From the NCBI GenBank assembly GCA_948144175.1, contig CANXME010002303.1, positions 62,001-126,000 on the forward strand: 64,000 bases of DNA. Reading direction: 5' to 3'. This stretch comes from Closterium sp. NIES-65. Its lineage: Eukaryota > Streptophyta > Zygnematophyceae > Desmidiales > Closteriaceae. The notes under the pieces were generated by a model. It worked only from the letters and a program-made list of their open reading frames with translations. It was not told the origin of the DNA and ran no database searches. Shown piece after piece: positions 30,841 to 41,500 of this stretch. The translations under genes were made by a program, and so were the position numbers. The number at the start of each line of letters is the position of its first letter. The first letter of the stretch is position 1.

Positions 30841-33240
30841 AGGGGGTCTACCGGGGGGGGACCTGGCGCGAGGAAGAGCGGCGGCGGGGGGAGGGGTGCA
30901 GTGCGGTAGGGGAAGAGACGGTAGTAAGGAACCGACTCGTCAAACGTGACGTCCTGGGAGGACAGAACACGGCGCGAGGTAGGGTGGTAAAACTGCCAAC
31001 CAGGCGCGTCAGGGGGGAAGCCAAGGAAGACGCAGGGAACAGCACGGGGGGACAGCTTGTCCGCAGACAAGTCGCGGACAAAAGCTTGAGATCCCCAGAC
31101 ACGGTTTGCAGACGCATCGCCAACCTTCCCCGTCCACCGCAGAGTAGGGGAGGTCTATGGCAAGGAGACCCGGGGCTGAAGGTTGATCTGATGCGCCGCG
31201 TACTGAACCACGAACGGCCACAGAAAATGGGGAGCAGCCGCATGGATCATGGACGTACGAGCAACGTTCATGACCATGCCAATGCGGCGCTCAGCAATCC
31301 CATTTTGCTGTGGAGAGGCCGGAAGCGTGAACGTCTGGCGGATGCCCCATGCACGACAGAAGGCTCGCGGAAGGTCAGAGGAAAACCCTCCGCCTCTGTG
31401 GGAGTGCAGACGTAGAACAGGAAATTCCGAGCCGAAACTCTCTCTGAGCTGGAGACGAGCTGCGCGGATCCAGTCGATCAACACCTCAGTGACCTCACCC
31501 TTGTTGCGCAAGTGGAAGACTGTGGTGTAACGCGAGTAGTCGTCAACTACTTGCGGAAAGTAACGCTCGTAACACTGTCCACGGACGCGGGCGGGGCCCC
31601 ACACGTCCTGGTGAAGCGTCTGCAGCGGAGCCTCTGTCGGAGGAAACTCAGAGGAATGAGTAGTGGCGCGCTGCCGCCCCTCAACGCAGGGAACGCAGGT
31701 AGGGGCAGGCCCCGGGGGAAGGGGAGGGAAGGACCAGGGAGACCAGAGACAAGGACACGGGAGGCCATGCCTCGGAGACGAGGTAGGGAGGGGTGACCAA
31801 GGCGGTGGTGCCAGAGAAGAGTCTGGTGAGATGGGAGACGACACGAGCAGGGGGCAGACTCAGGACCAGACCTAGACGCTGCAGGAAACACCTGACCCGA
31901 CACAGCTACCTGACCAGACGCAGCAACCGGAGGAGACTCAGTAGTCAGTGTGTACTGGCTCGACCCCGGCTGACGGGTAAACGTGGCCAAGTGTCGGCCC
32001 GTCCGAGCACACGTACAGTGGGTCACTCGCTGACTCGCAGGAGTGAACTGGTCAACCCCTCCATCCTGTAGGTCAGCACTACTCACCAAGTTCGTAGAGA
32101 ACGAGGGGAGGTAGAGACCTGACAAGGTGCCAGAAGGGGCCGCCGGACATGGTAAGATAGTGGAGAAGTGGGCAAGGACAGGACCCCCGGAGGGGTCTGC
32201 CAGGGAGACTGCAACCGCCCGACTAAGCGGCGTGAGTGTGGTGCGGTCTCGAAAGAAGGAGCGGGAAGCACCCGAGTCAAGGGTGAAGGTGTGCAAAACC
32301 TGAGCCGACGTGGTGCCTGAGAGAGCAGACTCACCACTGCTTGGGGCAGCAGACTCACCAGGACCTAGAGCAGCAGACTCACCAGCATCTGGAGCAGCAG
32401 ACGCACTAGCTCCTAGAGCAGCTGCCTCACCAGCACCTAGAGCAGCAGTCTCAATGCCCGGGTCAAGCGGAACACACAGGTAACAGTCACCGTCACCACT
32501 AGTAGGCAATGCATACATGGGAGTGAGAATAGCATCAAAGTCAAGAGTATAGATATCTACCCTCTGCCCAAGCAGCTGCACCCAGTCGGGGAGCTCAGCC
32601 GCGTCGACAAACTCCGTACGCCAGGCGTCGCTCAAACGGGCGAAGTAGCGGGACTCTGTGTGACCAAACGTCCCGCAAGGCTGACCAGTCCAAGCACCAG
32701 TGCGAATGACGTACGGACAGCGAGCAGTACTCCGTGACCCTCCACGCTGAGCGTACCACTCACGAAGTTGCTGGGGCGAAAGGACCGCGCGCGGACGACG
32801 CTGCACCTGCACCTGGCCATGCGAAGCAGCTCCCGAACTACTCACTCCAGGACGACTCCCACTACGGCCACCCCGACAACCTCAAGTAGCGTACCACTCA
32901 CGAAGCTGCTGGGGCGTGAGAGACTCACGCGGACGTCACTGGAGCTGCATCTGGTCATCGGCAGGAGCAGCAATAGCAGTAGTAGCCGCAGTAGAAGCAG
33001 TAGTAGCGGTAGTAGTAGTCGCAGCGCGGCCACCCCTACAACCCCAACTAGCATACCACTCACGAAGCTGTTGGAGGGTGAGGGACTCACGCGTACGGCG
33101 CTGGAGCTGCATCTGGCCACGCCAGGAGCAGCAGTAGCTGTAGAAAGAGCAGTAGCAGCAAGAGCAGCAGTAACAGCAGTACGGGCAGGGCAGTGCTCAC
33201 CAGTGGCAAGAAGGGCAGGCATACGACGGCGGCAATGACG
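30841..33240 (-). pseudogene. Gag-Pol fragment of copia E, broken
   Basis: Minus strand. The reading enters at a triplicated LREWY segment, then the Cys/His cluster (CPYVIRTGAW...CGTFGHTESRY, whose last ligand is Tyr instead of Cys), protease LDSGA, integrase zinc site and core. A frameshift near 31720 and a GAG-to-TAG stop at 31155 break the frame. In the integrase the second Asp is His (LHSHRGG, codon 31398-31400) and the first-block residue before DVWG is Gln. The gag capsid-like domain and polyglycine tract present in A, F, I and L are absent, apparently deleted between the leader and 33240. Downstream of PPPVDPL the sequence switches to D. Confidence 0.85.
32745..33135 (-). repeat. Three-fold tandem duplication in gag of E
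   Basis: The plus-strand block GTACCACTCACGAAG followed by CTGCTGGGG-like sequence and a CTGCACCTG / GAGCTGCATCTGG block occurs three times, at about 32753, 32888 and 33052. It encodes the LREWY motif and its downstream spacer three times over. Copies have diverged, so the event is not recent. Confidence 0.7.
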
Positions 33241-34460
33241 AGGCCGCTACCACCGCAGGGTGAGGGCTCCGCGGCAGCTGCAGCGGCGGCTGCTCCAGGG
33301 GCGGCTGCTGCAGGGGCGGCTGCTTGAGGGGCTAGGGACGGCTGCTGCAGGGGCGACTGCTCCAAGGGCCAGGGGCGGCTGCTGCAGGGCGGCTGCTCCA
33401 GGGGCCAGGGGCGGCTGCTGCAGGGGCGGTTGCTCCAGGGGCCAGGGGTGGCTGCTGCAGGGGCGGCTGCTCCAGGGGCCAGGGGCGTCTGCTGTAGGGG
33501 CGGCTGCCCCAGGGGCCAGGGGCGGCTGCTGCAGGGGCGGCTGCTCCAGGGGCCAGGGGCGGCTGCTCCAGGGGCCAGGGGCGGCTGCTGCAGGGGCGGC
33601 TGCTCCAGGGGCCAGGGGCGGCTGTGGCAGGGGCGGCTGCTCTAGGGGCCACGGGCGGTTGCTCCAGGGGCCAGGGCGCGGGTTAGGGCAGGGCGCCCCA
33701 GCGGGCAGGGGCGACGCCACGCGGGTCCCGTAGGGGCGTCGCGACGCGCAAGAGCCGCGCCTCGCGGGTCCCGCAGGGGCATCGCGACGAGGCGTGGGCG
33801 ACGCGTGGGTCCCGCTGAGGCGTCGCAACGAGGCAGGGGCGGCGGGGCGAGGCCGCGACTGGCGACGGGGCGGGGCCACGACTAGCGACGGGGCGGGGCC
33901 GCGGCTGGCGACAGGGCAAGGCCGCGACTGGCAACGGGGCGGGGCCACGACTGGCGACGGGGCGGGGCCGCGACTGGCGACGGGGCGGGGCCGCTACAGG
34001 GAGCGGGGCGAGGCCGCGAAGGGGCCGCGAAGGGGGGCCGCTAAGGGGCCGCGAGGGGGCCGCGAAGGGGCTGCGAAGGGGCCGCTAAGGGGCTGCGAAG
34101 GGGCCGAGAAGGAGCCGCGAGGGGGGCCGCAAAGGGGCCGTGAAGGGGCCGCGAAGGGGCCGCTAAGGGGCCGTGAAGGGGCCGCGAAGGGGCCGCTAAG
34201 GGGTCGTGAAGGGGCCGCGAAGGGGCTGCTAAGGGGTCGTGAAGGGAGGCCGCTAAGGGGCCTCGAAGGGGCCGCTAAGGGACCGTGAAGGGGCCGCGAA
34301 GGGGCCGCAAAGGGGGGCCGCGACGGGCCTCAGGAGCAGGGCAGGCCGCAAAGGGGCCGCAAAAGGGTAGGGCAGGTCAGAGCGCGAAGCGCGCTTTGGG
34401 CAGGTTAGGAAAAAAAAAAAAGGTGGGCCCTTAGGAAGAAACGGTCCCACTAGGGAACCC
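33241..34460 (-). repeat. Leader of E: two GC-rich repeat fields
   Basis: No gene. At 33280-33680 the unit is GGGGCCAGGGGCGGCTGCTG plus CAGGGGCGGCTGCTCCA-like sequence (about 37 bases, with shorter variants). At 33840-34330 units of GGGGCCGCGACTGGCGAC and GAAGGGGCCGCTAAGG follow. An A-run (about 34410-34420) lies next to the primer-binding side. All plus-strand open frames here are Gly/Ala/Arg repeats. Confidence 0.8.
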
Positions 34461-34472
34461 GCTCTGATACCA
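34461..34472 (-). other. Primer-binding site of E
   Basis: The minus strand reads TGGTATCAGAGC, an exact match to the 3' end of plant initiator-Met tRNA, next to the LTR end. Confidence 0.88.
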
Positions 34473-34598
34473 TGTGAAAATCACGAGGAATGAATGAACT
34501 AGGAAAGTGTGTGATACAAATATGAAACCCTAGAGACCTGTACCCCTTAGTGTCTACCCCACTAGAGCCTACAAACACCAAGTCATATATATCTCACA
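34473..34598 (-). repeat. 5' LTR of E
   Basis: 126 bases, TGTGAGATATATATG...TTTTCACA on the minus strand, with GGGGTACA, CTAGGGTTT and TTGTA in the family order. Confidence 0.85.
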
Positions 34599-37029
34599 GC
34601 TCCGCCAAGCCGTTCTGCTGCGGGGTGTACGGGTAGGTCAGGTCGTGGACGATCCCGTTGTCGTTCACGAAGTCGGTAAACTGCTTCCCGAGGAACTCCC
34701 CTCCTCGGTCCGAGCGCAACATCAAAACCGACTTCTTCGTCTGCCGCTCAGCCACCGCCAGCCACTGCACGAACACCGGCAACGCATCCGACTTCTTGGC
34801 GATCGGCCGCACCCACACGTAGCGGGTCTTGCGGTCCTTCAGCAGCAAGAAGTACAGGCTGCCATCCTGGGAAGCCAAGCGGAACGGCCCGCAAAGGTCG
34901 ATGTGCACAACGGCCAGCACGTCGCCGGCATCGGAGCCATGGTCGGGAAAGGTGTGTTGCGCCAGCTTCCCGCCAACGCACGAAACACACGGTGAGTTGG
35001 CGCCGGACGCCGACTTGAGGTCCAGCCCGGTGGCGACCTCGTGCTCCGGATAGTGTCCATGCTGACGTGCGCAAGCCTCGCGTGCATCTTGTCCGGCGTT
35101 GCCTTCGTCGCCGAGACGATCGCCCGCAGGGCCACCACCTCCGTGGTGGGCGTCGTCTGCTTGGCCGAGCAGGGGCGCAGGTCAGTGCAGAAAAAACGCC
35201 CGGTGTACGTTGCCCGGCCGAGCACTTGTCCCGCCACCGAGACGAGTAGCATCCCGTCGCTGTCCTCCTGCAGCTTCACGCCGTGCTCCTTCAGCTGGCC
35301 GGCCAAAAGCAGGTTTGCTCGCACGCCCGAGACGTAGAGCACGTCGGGGATGAGCACCTGCTTCTCGGCCTCTCCTTGCAGAGCGACAGTGCCACGGCCC
35401 TGAACGTCCTAAGCGCCCCATTGAAGCCGCGCACGTGCTTCACGTCGCCGCTCGGCCCCAAGTCGACGAAGGCTTCCTTCGTCCCCATCAGGTGGTGCAA
35501 GCATCCGCTGTCAAGTAGGACCACCGCCGGGTTTGCCTGCACAGCTGCTGCCACCGCCTGGAAGTCCTCACCGGCCTCCGGCGCCAGCGAGACGGTCGGC
35601 TCCACGACGCCGACCAGCGAGCATGACGCCGCCTTGTCGTCTCGCCCCTTGCCGCCAGCAGAGGAGTCGGCGTCCTTCGCCGAGGTCGAATTAGTCGACT
35701 GCTTCTCCTTGCACGACTTGTTTCCACCTCGACGAGGACGACGGCTGCCAGACCTTCCTCGGCCTCCCTTGGCGTCGTCGTCGTCGGAGTTACTGCGGTC
35801 GGGGCACTCGAAGGAGAGGTGTTCGGGGTCGCCGCACAGCCAGCATTTCCGGCGTCGACCTCCTCTTCCACGACCGCTATCCTTGGCCGACTTCTTCTTG
35901 TCGGCGTCCTTGGCCGGCTTCCAGCCACTGCTACCCTTGCCGCCGGACTGTCCGCGCTGCCCCGGCCGACCTCCTTGCTTCGCCAGGGCGACGAAGTTAG
36001 CCTGCGCCAAGAGCTTCTGGGACTGCTCAGCTTCCTGCATCGCCTCATCCTGCAGGATGTACGAGGTCAAGTTGTCCTCGTTGAGCGTCGCCCTTGTGCT
36101 CGTCGCCATGGACAGCCGCTTCAAGAGGTTGTAGCTGCTCGAGAGTCCCTGCATGACGTGGGTGACGTACGACGCCGTCGAGTACTGCGCGCCGGCCATC
36201 CTGATGGTGGCGAGAATTCGCCGAGCTCGGTTGCAGTAGTCAGTCGTCGTCTCCTCGTCACCCATACGCAGGTGCGTCAGCTGCCCCTCCAGCTGGGCGA
36301 TGAACAAGTGATCGGTGACCTTGTAGGTCGACTCGATGAAGTGCCATGCCCGGTGGCCGGCGTCGAGGTACTCCTGGCACCACTTCAAGGCAATCCGCAC
36401 GCCCAGCGAGCAGCACCGCGAGATGACCGTGACGGTCAACAGCTGCACGGCGCGAAACTCCGCTCGTAAGTCGGCGTGATGCTCCTACGGCGTCGCCACG
36501 ATCCCTCGGGCGAAGCCGATCAGCCCGGCCATCTCCAGCTGGGGCTCGATGGCTTCCTTCCATGTGAGTATGTCCTGTGGACCAACGAGCGGCGGGGTGA
36601 CCAAGATCCTGTCCAGCGTAAACTTGAAGTAGCCGTAGCTCGGTGCAATCCCGCCCGCCGTCACCTGGGTCGCCGACATCAGCGACACTCCACTTCGACG
36701 CCCACCGGCGTCGCCCTTCAAGGAGCCTGCAGCCGCCGACGACTGCATCCCTCGCGCCTGAACGCTGCCGGCTTCACCGGCGTGTATCATGCCTCGTTGC
36801 CTCGACGTGCCTCCCGCACTACTGCCGACCTCACCTCCACCGGCGTTGACGCCCACGTCGATGCCGCCGTCGTTGTTCACCGGTCGAGGAGAGGCAGCCG
36901 AGAAGGGGGGTGCTCCACCGCTCACATGGAGCGGAACCCTACCTCGACGACTGCCCAGGGTATCGCCCCGTACTCCTAGGCCTCATGGTGTCTCCTCGCA
37001 TCCTCCAGCTGTGCCTCCAGGGTGTCCAT
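34599..37029 (-). pseudogene. Gag-Pol of copia G (gag to integrase), broken
   Basis: Minus strand, start near 37029 (MDTLEAQLEDARRHHE, equivalent to the second Met of B). Gag region, knuckle CWLCGDPEHLSFEC, protease LLDSGCLHHLMG and the integrase core up to QQNGLAE, where the LTR of E interrupts. Lesions: two stops close to the start (in EA.EYG and SM.AVE), TAG at 36485, frameshifts near 35410 and 35060-34920. Integrase residues Asp in HIDLCG, Asp in LRSDRGGEF and the Glu at the break are present. It is sister to B, with fewer stops in the knuckle-protease part. Confidence 0.85.
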
Positions 37030-37473
37030 CACCTCAGCGTCACCTACGCGCACGCTAGTGACTGCACGGCTGCCGGCCTACGAACACGGTTGGTGCAAAG
37101 TCGGCTAGACTGAACTACGTCGCGGTGTCGTCCAAGCTCACCGCACCATGCGGAGATAACTTTAGCAACGGGAGCTAGGCTACGGGCTAGGCACAGGTAC
37201 TCGTGTGATCTCTGCGTTCGTTTGTTCCTTAGTCGTTTCCTTGTGCACACACACTTGCTAGGTCACGGGGAAAGTTGGCAAGGGTTCCACTAGGAAAAGT
37301 TCAGAACAATTGGTTCCAACAACATTGGCAGCACAGACTACATCAGAGCTAGCTGGGCAGCTCGTCGACCTCCAGCGCAGCATGGTCGACCACGCTCCGG
37401 CGCAGCAGCGCTCGCACCGCTCCATCGTTGCAGAGTGGCGGTTCGCCAACGTTGCAAGTCCACGGTGTGCCAA
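37030..37473 (-). repeat. Leader / LTR part of G next to gag
   Basis: Homologous in reverse complement to 21600-21990 of B. No gene. The primer-binding site and LTR limit were not identified. Confidence 0.55.
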
Positions 37474-37478
37474 CGCTG
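37474..37478. repeat. Target-site duplication of F, left copy (CGCTG)
   Basis: CGCTG directly precedes the LTR start and is repeated exactly at 45037-45041. Confidence 0.92.
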
Positions 37479-37610
37479 TGTCAAACATTATATATGTTGT
37501 GTTAGTTTAGGCTACAGTGGGTTAGCCTATAGGGGGTACACAATTCTAGGGTTAGGTACTTGTACTCATTTCACTGCTAGTTCATCCATTCCTGTTCAGT
37601 GATTCCAACA
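37479..37610 (+). repeat. 5' LTR of F
   Basis: 132 bases, TGTCAAAC...TTCCAACA. Contains TATATATG, GGGGGTACA, CTAGGGTTA and TTGTACTC. Confidence 0.95.
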
Positions 37611-37621
37611 TGGTATAGAGC
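37611..37621 (+). other. Primer-binding site of F
   Basis: TGGTATAGAGC immediately after the LTR, then AGGTCC. Confidence 0.88.
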
Positions 37622-38542
37622 AGGTCCTTCCTAGGACCGAAATTTTCTAAGGGCCCACCACTACGTATCTACCTACCTACCTACCTACCTGTGCCCTAGG
37701 GCGCCTCGACGTGTCACGCCCCTAGAGGCCCCTCTTGACGGCCCCGCGCTAGCCCCGTTCAGGCCCCGTCGGCCCCACGCCCGCTCTCTCTAGCGGCCCC
37801 GTTCAGGCCCCGTCGGCCCCTTTAAGGCCCCGTCCAGGCCCCGCGCTAGCCCCATTCAGGCCGCGTCGGCCCCGTTTCAGGCCCCGTCGGCCCCGCGCTA
37901 GCCCCTCTCAGGCCCCGTCGGCCCGCGCTAGCCCCGATTCAGGCCCCGTCGGCCCCGTTTCAGGCCCCGTCGGCCCCGCGCTAGCCCCTCTCAGGCCCCG
38001 TCGGCCCGCGCTAGCCCCGTTTCAGGCCCCGTTGGCCCAGTTTCAGGCCCCGTCGGCCCGCGCTAGCCCCGTTTCAGGCCCCGTCGGCCCCGCGCTAGCC
38101 CCGTATCAGGCCCCGTCGGCCCCGTTTCAGGCCCCGTCGTCCCCACGCTAGCCCCGTTCAGGCCCCGTCGGCCCCTTGCTAGCCCCGTCAAGGCTCCGTT
38201 TGGCCTCGCGATAGCCCCGCCCAGGCCTCGATCGGCCCCGCGCTCGCCCCTCTAGGGCCCCAACCGACCGGTGCCCACCACCTAGAGGCCTTGGGCGGCC
38301 CGTTCCCGCCGCAGCACACGAGGGAGAGCGGGCGGCCCGTCCCCGCTGTGACCCGAGCCGCGCGACCCGAGCCACGCGCCCCGAGCCGAGCCGCGCGCCC
38401 CGAGCCGAGCCGCGCGCCCTGAACCGAGCCGCGCCACCCAGCCGAGCCGCGACCCGACCTGAACCGAGCCGCGCCGCCCTGCCCTACCTGGTTCGTCCTA
38501 CCTGCTTCTCCTACTGCTACTGCTGCTATTTCTACTATTCCT
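37622..38542 (+). repeat. Leader of F: C-rich GGCCCCGT arrays
   Basis: No gene. A (CTAC)n run (about 37668-37688) is followed by many units of AGGCCCCGTCGGCCCCG with CGCTAGCCCC and TTTC variants (about 37740-38260), then CGAGCCGCGCGCCC-type repeats (38350-38480) and CTGCTACTG triplets before the ATG. Confidence 0.82.
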
Positions 38543-41500
38543 ATGGCTAGCCCACAGGTTCTCGTGTTCGATGCTGAGGGCCGCCCTGTGAAGTTTGACA
38601 CCTGGCTCGTTGACCTGCACCTCTACCTACAGCTCACAGCCAAGGATGACATCTCACTGTACGATCACGCCCTAGGCCATGTCACTGCCCCTGCTGCTAC
38701 TGCTGACAGCATTGCTTGCTCACAGTGGCAGACTCGTGATGCCCACGCTCGCTTCGCCATTCGCAACTCCCTGCCGATAGACGAACGCGAGCACTTTGGT
38801 CAGCACAAGACTGCACAGGCACTGTACTCAGCTGTAGTTGCTCGCTACTCCTCACCTGCCTCTACCGCACTAGGCCGTCTCTCCCTCCCCTACCTGTTTC
38901 CCGACCTGGCCTCCTTTCACACAGTCGCTGACCTCATCACGCACCTCCGTACTAGTGAGGCCCGCTTCCGTGCCTCCATACCTGCTGAGTTCCTTGCCAC
39001 GCACCCCCCTCTACTCTGGCTCACTCTCTACCACCTAGTCACCCGCCTCCCTGACACACTGCGTGCTGTCAGGGACCACTTCCTAGCTCGTTGCCCCACT
39101 GAGCTCACCATTGCCCTCCTCGAGAAGGAGCTACTTGCAGCTGAGACTAGCATAGTCGTTGTAGGTGCCTCTCGTGGCGACCCCCGTACCCCGTTCTTTG
39201 AGGGGTGTTGTCCTTCCCCCCTTCTTCCCTCTGTCGCCTCTACTGCTGCTGTCAACCTTCTTGGTATTGAGAAGGTTGGCGCTGCGTCTGCCTCGAGGGG
39301 ACGCCGCAGCGGCAAGGGCAAAGGGGGCAAGGGTGGTGGCGGTGACGGCGGGGGAGGCGGCGGTGGGGGCGGTGGAGGCAGTGGAGGTGGTGGCTCGGCT
39401 GGAGGGGCGAGTGGTAGCGGTGGGGGTGGTGGCGGCAGCGGCGGGGGAGGTGGCAGGAGTGGAGGCGGCGGTTGGGGTGGCGGAGGACGAGGCGGCGGCA
39501 GGGGTTGGGGTGGTCGAGGAGGTGGCAGCGGTGGTGGTGGCCGTGGAGGCACTGGCGGTGGCCAGGGCCAGCAGCACACTCCCTCGCCCCAGGAGGTCCG
39601 TGAGTGGTACTCTCAGCACGGGGGTGGGGGTGGTCTTAGCTGCACGTACGTCATCGCACTGGTGACCGCACTGGTCAGCAGTGTGGACGACCGCACGCCA
39701 CACAGCGCTGCTTCTCTCGTCTCGACGACGCTTGGCGTGTTCAGTTCCCTCAGGCCACTGAGCTGCCCCGCTGGCTTGATCTCCTGAAGAAGGGGATTGA
39801 TATCTATGCTCTAGACTTTGATGCTATTCTATCTGCCATGTATGTGATGTCTACTAGTGGAGAGGGTGCAGAGTACTTGTGTGTGCCGCCCGACCCGGGC
39901 ATTAGGGCCAGTGCGTCTGCCGCTCCAGGTACTCGCGTGTCAGCTACCCCAGGTGCTGGTGAGGCTGCTGCTCTAGGTGCTCGTGTGTCTCCCCCCCTAG
40001 GTACTGCGTCGAGTGCCACACTGCACACCTTCACACTGGACTCAGGTGCTTCTCGCTGCTTCTTTCGTGACCGCATTGCCCTTGAGCCGCTTGCTCGGCC
40101 AGTTGCTGTCTCCCTTGCTGACCCCTCTGGGGGTCCGGTCATTGCGACCTCTTCCACTGTCCTTCCCTGCCCTGCGTTCCCGTCGGGCACACTGTCAGGT
40201 CTCCACCTCCCCTCGTTCTCTACAAACTTGGTGGCAGGATGTGCACTCTAGGACGGGGGTGTTCACCAGTTCACCCCTGCCTACGAGCGCGTGACACACT
40301 GCACGTGTGCTCGTACGGGCCGTCACTTGGCTACCTTCACTCGGCAGCCGGGGTCGGACCTGTACACACTGACTACTGAGTCCCCTCAGGTTGCTGCGAC
40401 TGCGTTCGCGTCCGCGTCAGGTCAGCTGTCCGCCCCCTGCTCGTGTCGCTCTTTGGCACACGAGACTGTCCTCTGGCACCACCGCCTTGGCCACCCATCT
40501 GTGCAGCGGCTTCGTGCCATGCACTCCCGGTACCTTGTCTCGGGCCTGCCCAGGGTCCTTCCTGCCCTCCCACCCTCGCCTGCTCCTACCTGTCTCCCCT
40601 GTGTCGAGGGACGGCAGCGCGCCGCTCCTCACTCCTCCTCGTTCCCCCCGACGACTGCTCCCTTGCAGACACTCCACATGGACGTGTGGGGCCCAGCCCG
40701 CGTCCGTGGTCAAGGTCAGGAGAGGTACTTCCTGATAGTTGTTGACGACTACTCGCGCTACACCTCGGTCTTCCCCTTGCGCACCAAGGGTGAGGTCCCT
40801 GATGTCTTGATCCCTTGGATCCGCAGAGCCCGTCTCCAGCTCAGCGAGCGTTTTCACTCGGACTTTCCTGTCGTGCGCTTGCACTCTGACAGAGGTGGTG
40901 AGTTCTCCTCCGACCTCTTGGCAGCCTACTGTGCTGAGCACGGCATTGAGCAGTCGTTCACGCTTCCGGCTTCTCCACAGCAGAATGGGGTTGCGGAGCG
41001 CCGCATTGGCCTGGTCATGGAGGTCGCTCGTACCTCCTTGATCCATGCGGCTGCCCCCCACTTTCTGTGGCCGTTTGTGGTCCGGTACGCTGCGCATCAG
41101 CTCAACCTCTGGCCCCGTGTCTCCTTGCCGGAGACCTCGCCCACGTTGCTGTGGACGGGGGAGGTTGGCGATGCGTCGCGTTTCCGGGTCTGGGGGTCTC
41201 GAGCTTTTGTCCGCGATTCGTCTGCGGACAAGCTCTCCTCCCGTGCTGTTCCCTGCCTCTTCCTTGGCTTTGTCCCGGACGCGTCTGGTTGGCAGTTTTA
41301 CCACGCCACCTCGCGCCGAGTCTTGCCCTCCCAGGACGTCACTTTTGACGAGTCCGTCCCCTACTACCGCCTCTTCCCCTACCGCACTGCCCCGCTCCCC
41401 CCCCCCCGCCTCTCTTCCTCGCGCCAGGTGCTGCTGTTGCAGACCCCCTCCCCCCTCAGGGTGCCGCTCCCTCAGGTGTGTCTCAGGTAGACCCGGTTGA

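Larger units (their letters stand above)
30841..34598 (-). mobile_element. Copia element E, 5' half
   Basis: Minus strand: 5' LTR (34598-34473), canonical primer-binding site, long C-rich leader, a coding part from the Cys/His cluster to just past the integrase, cut at 30841 by D. The 5' LTR directly abuts the integrase of G (34599), so E is inserted there. The gag N-terminal domain and the glycine tract are missing. Confidence 0.85.

Noticed and set aside
33247..33948. 233-codon Pro/Ala repeat frame, and Gly/Arg frames at 33794-34288
   Set aside because: By-products of the tandem repeats in the leader of E; no start context, no conserved domain.
25884..34598. C and E as two halves of one element split by D
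   Set aside because: Both contain the integrase C-terminal region and the start of the linker, so they overlap and must come from two copies (unless a duplication or misassembly occurred).
35283..36134. 283-codon plus-strand frame over G
   Set aside because: It lies opposite a clear gag-knuckle-protease reading on the minus strand, whose motifs fix the coding strand.
37740..38260. Regularly spaced repeats resembling a CRISPR array
   Set aside because: Units are imperfect, contiguous and GC-rich with no unique spacers, and they lie in a retrotransposon leader of a eukaryote.
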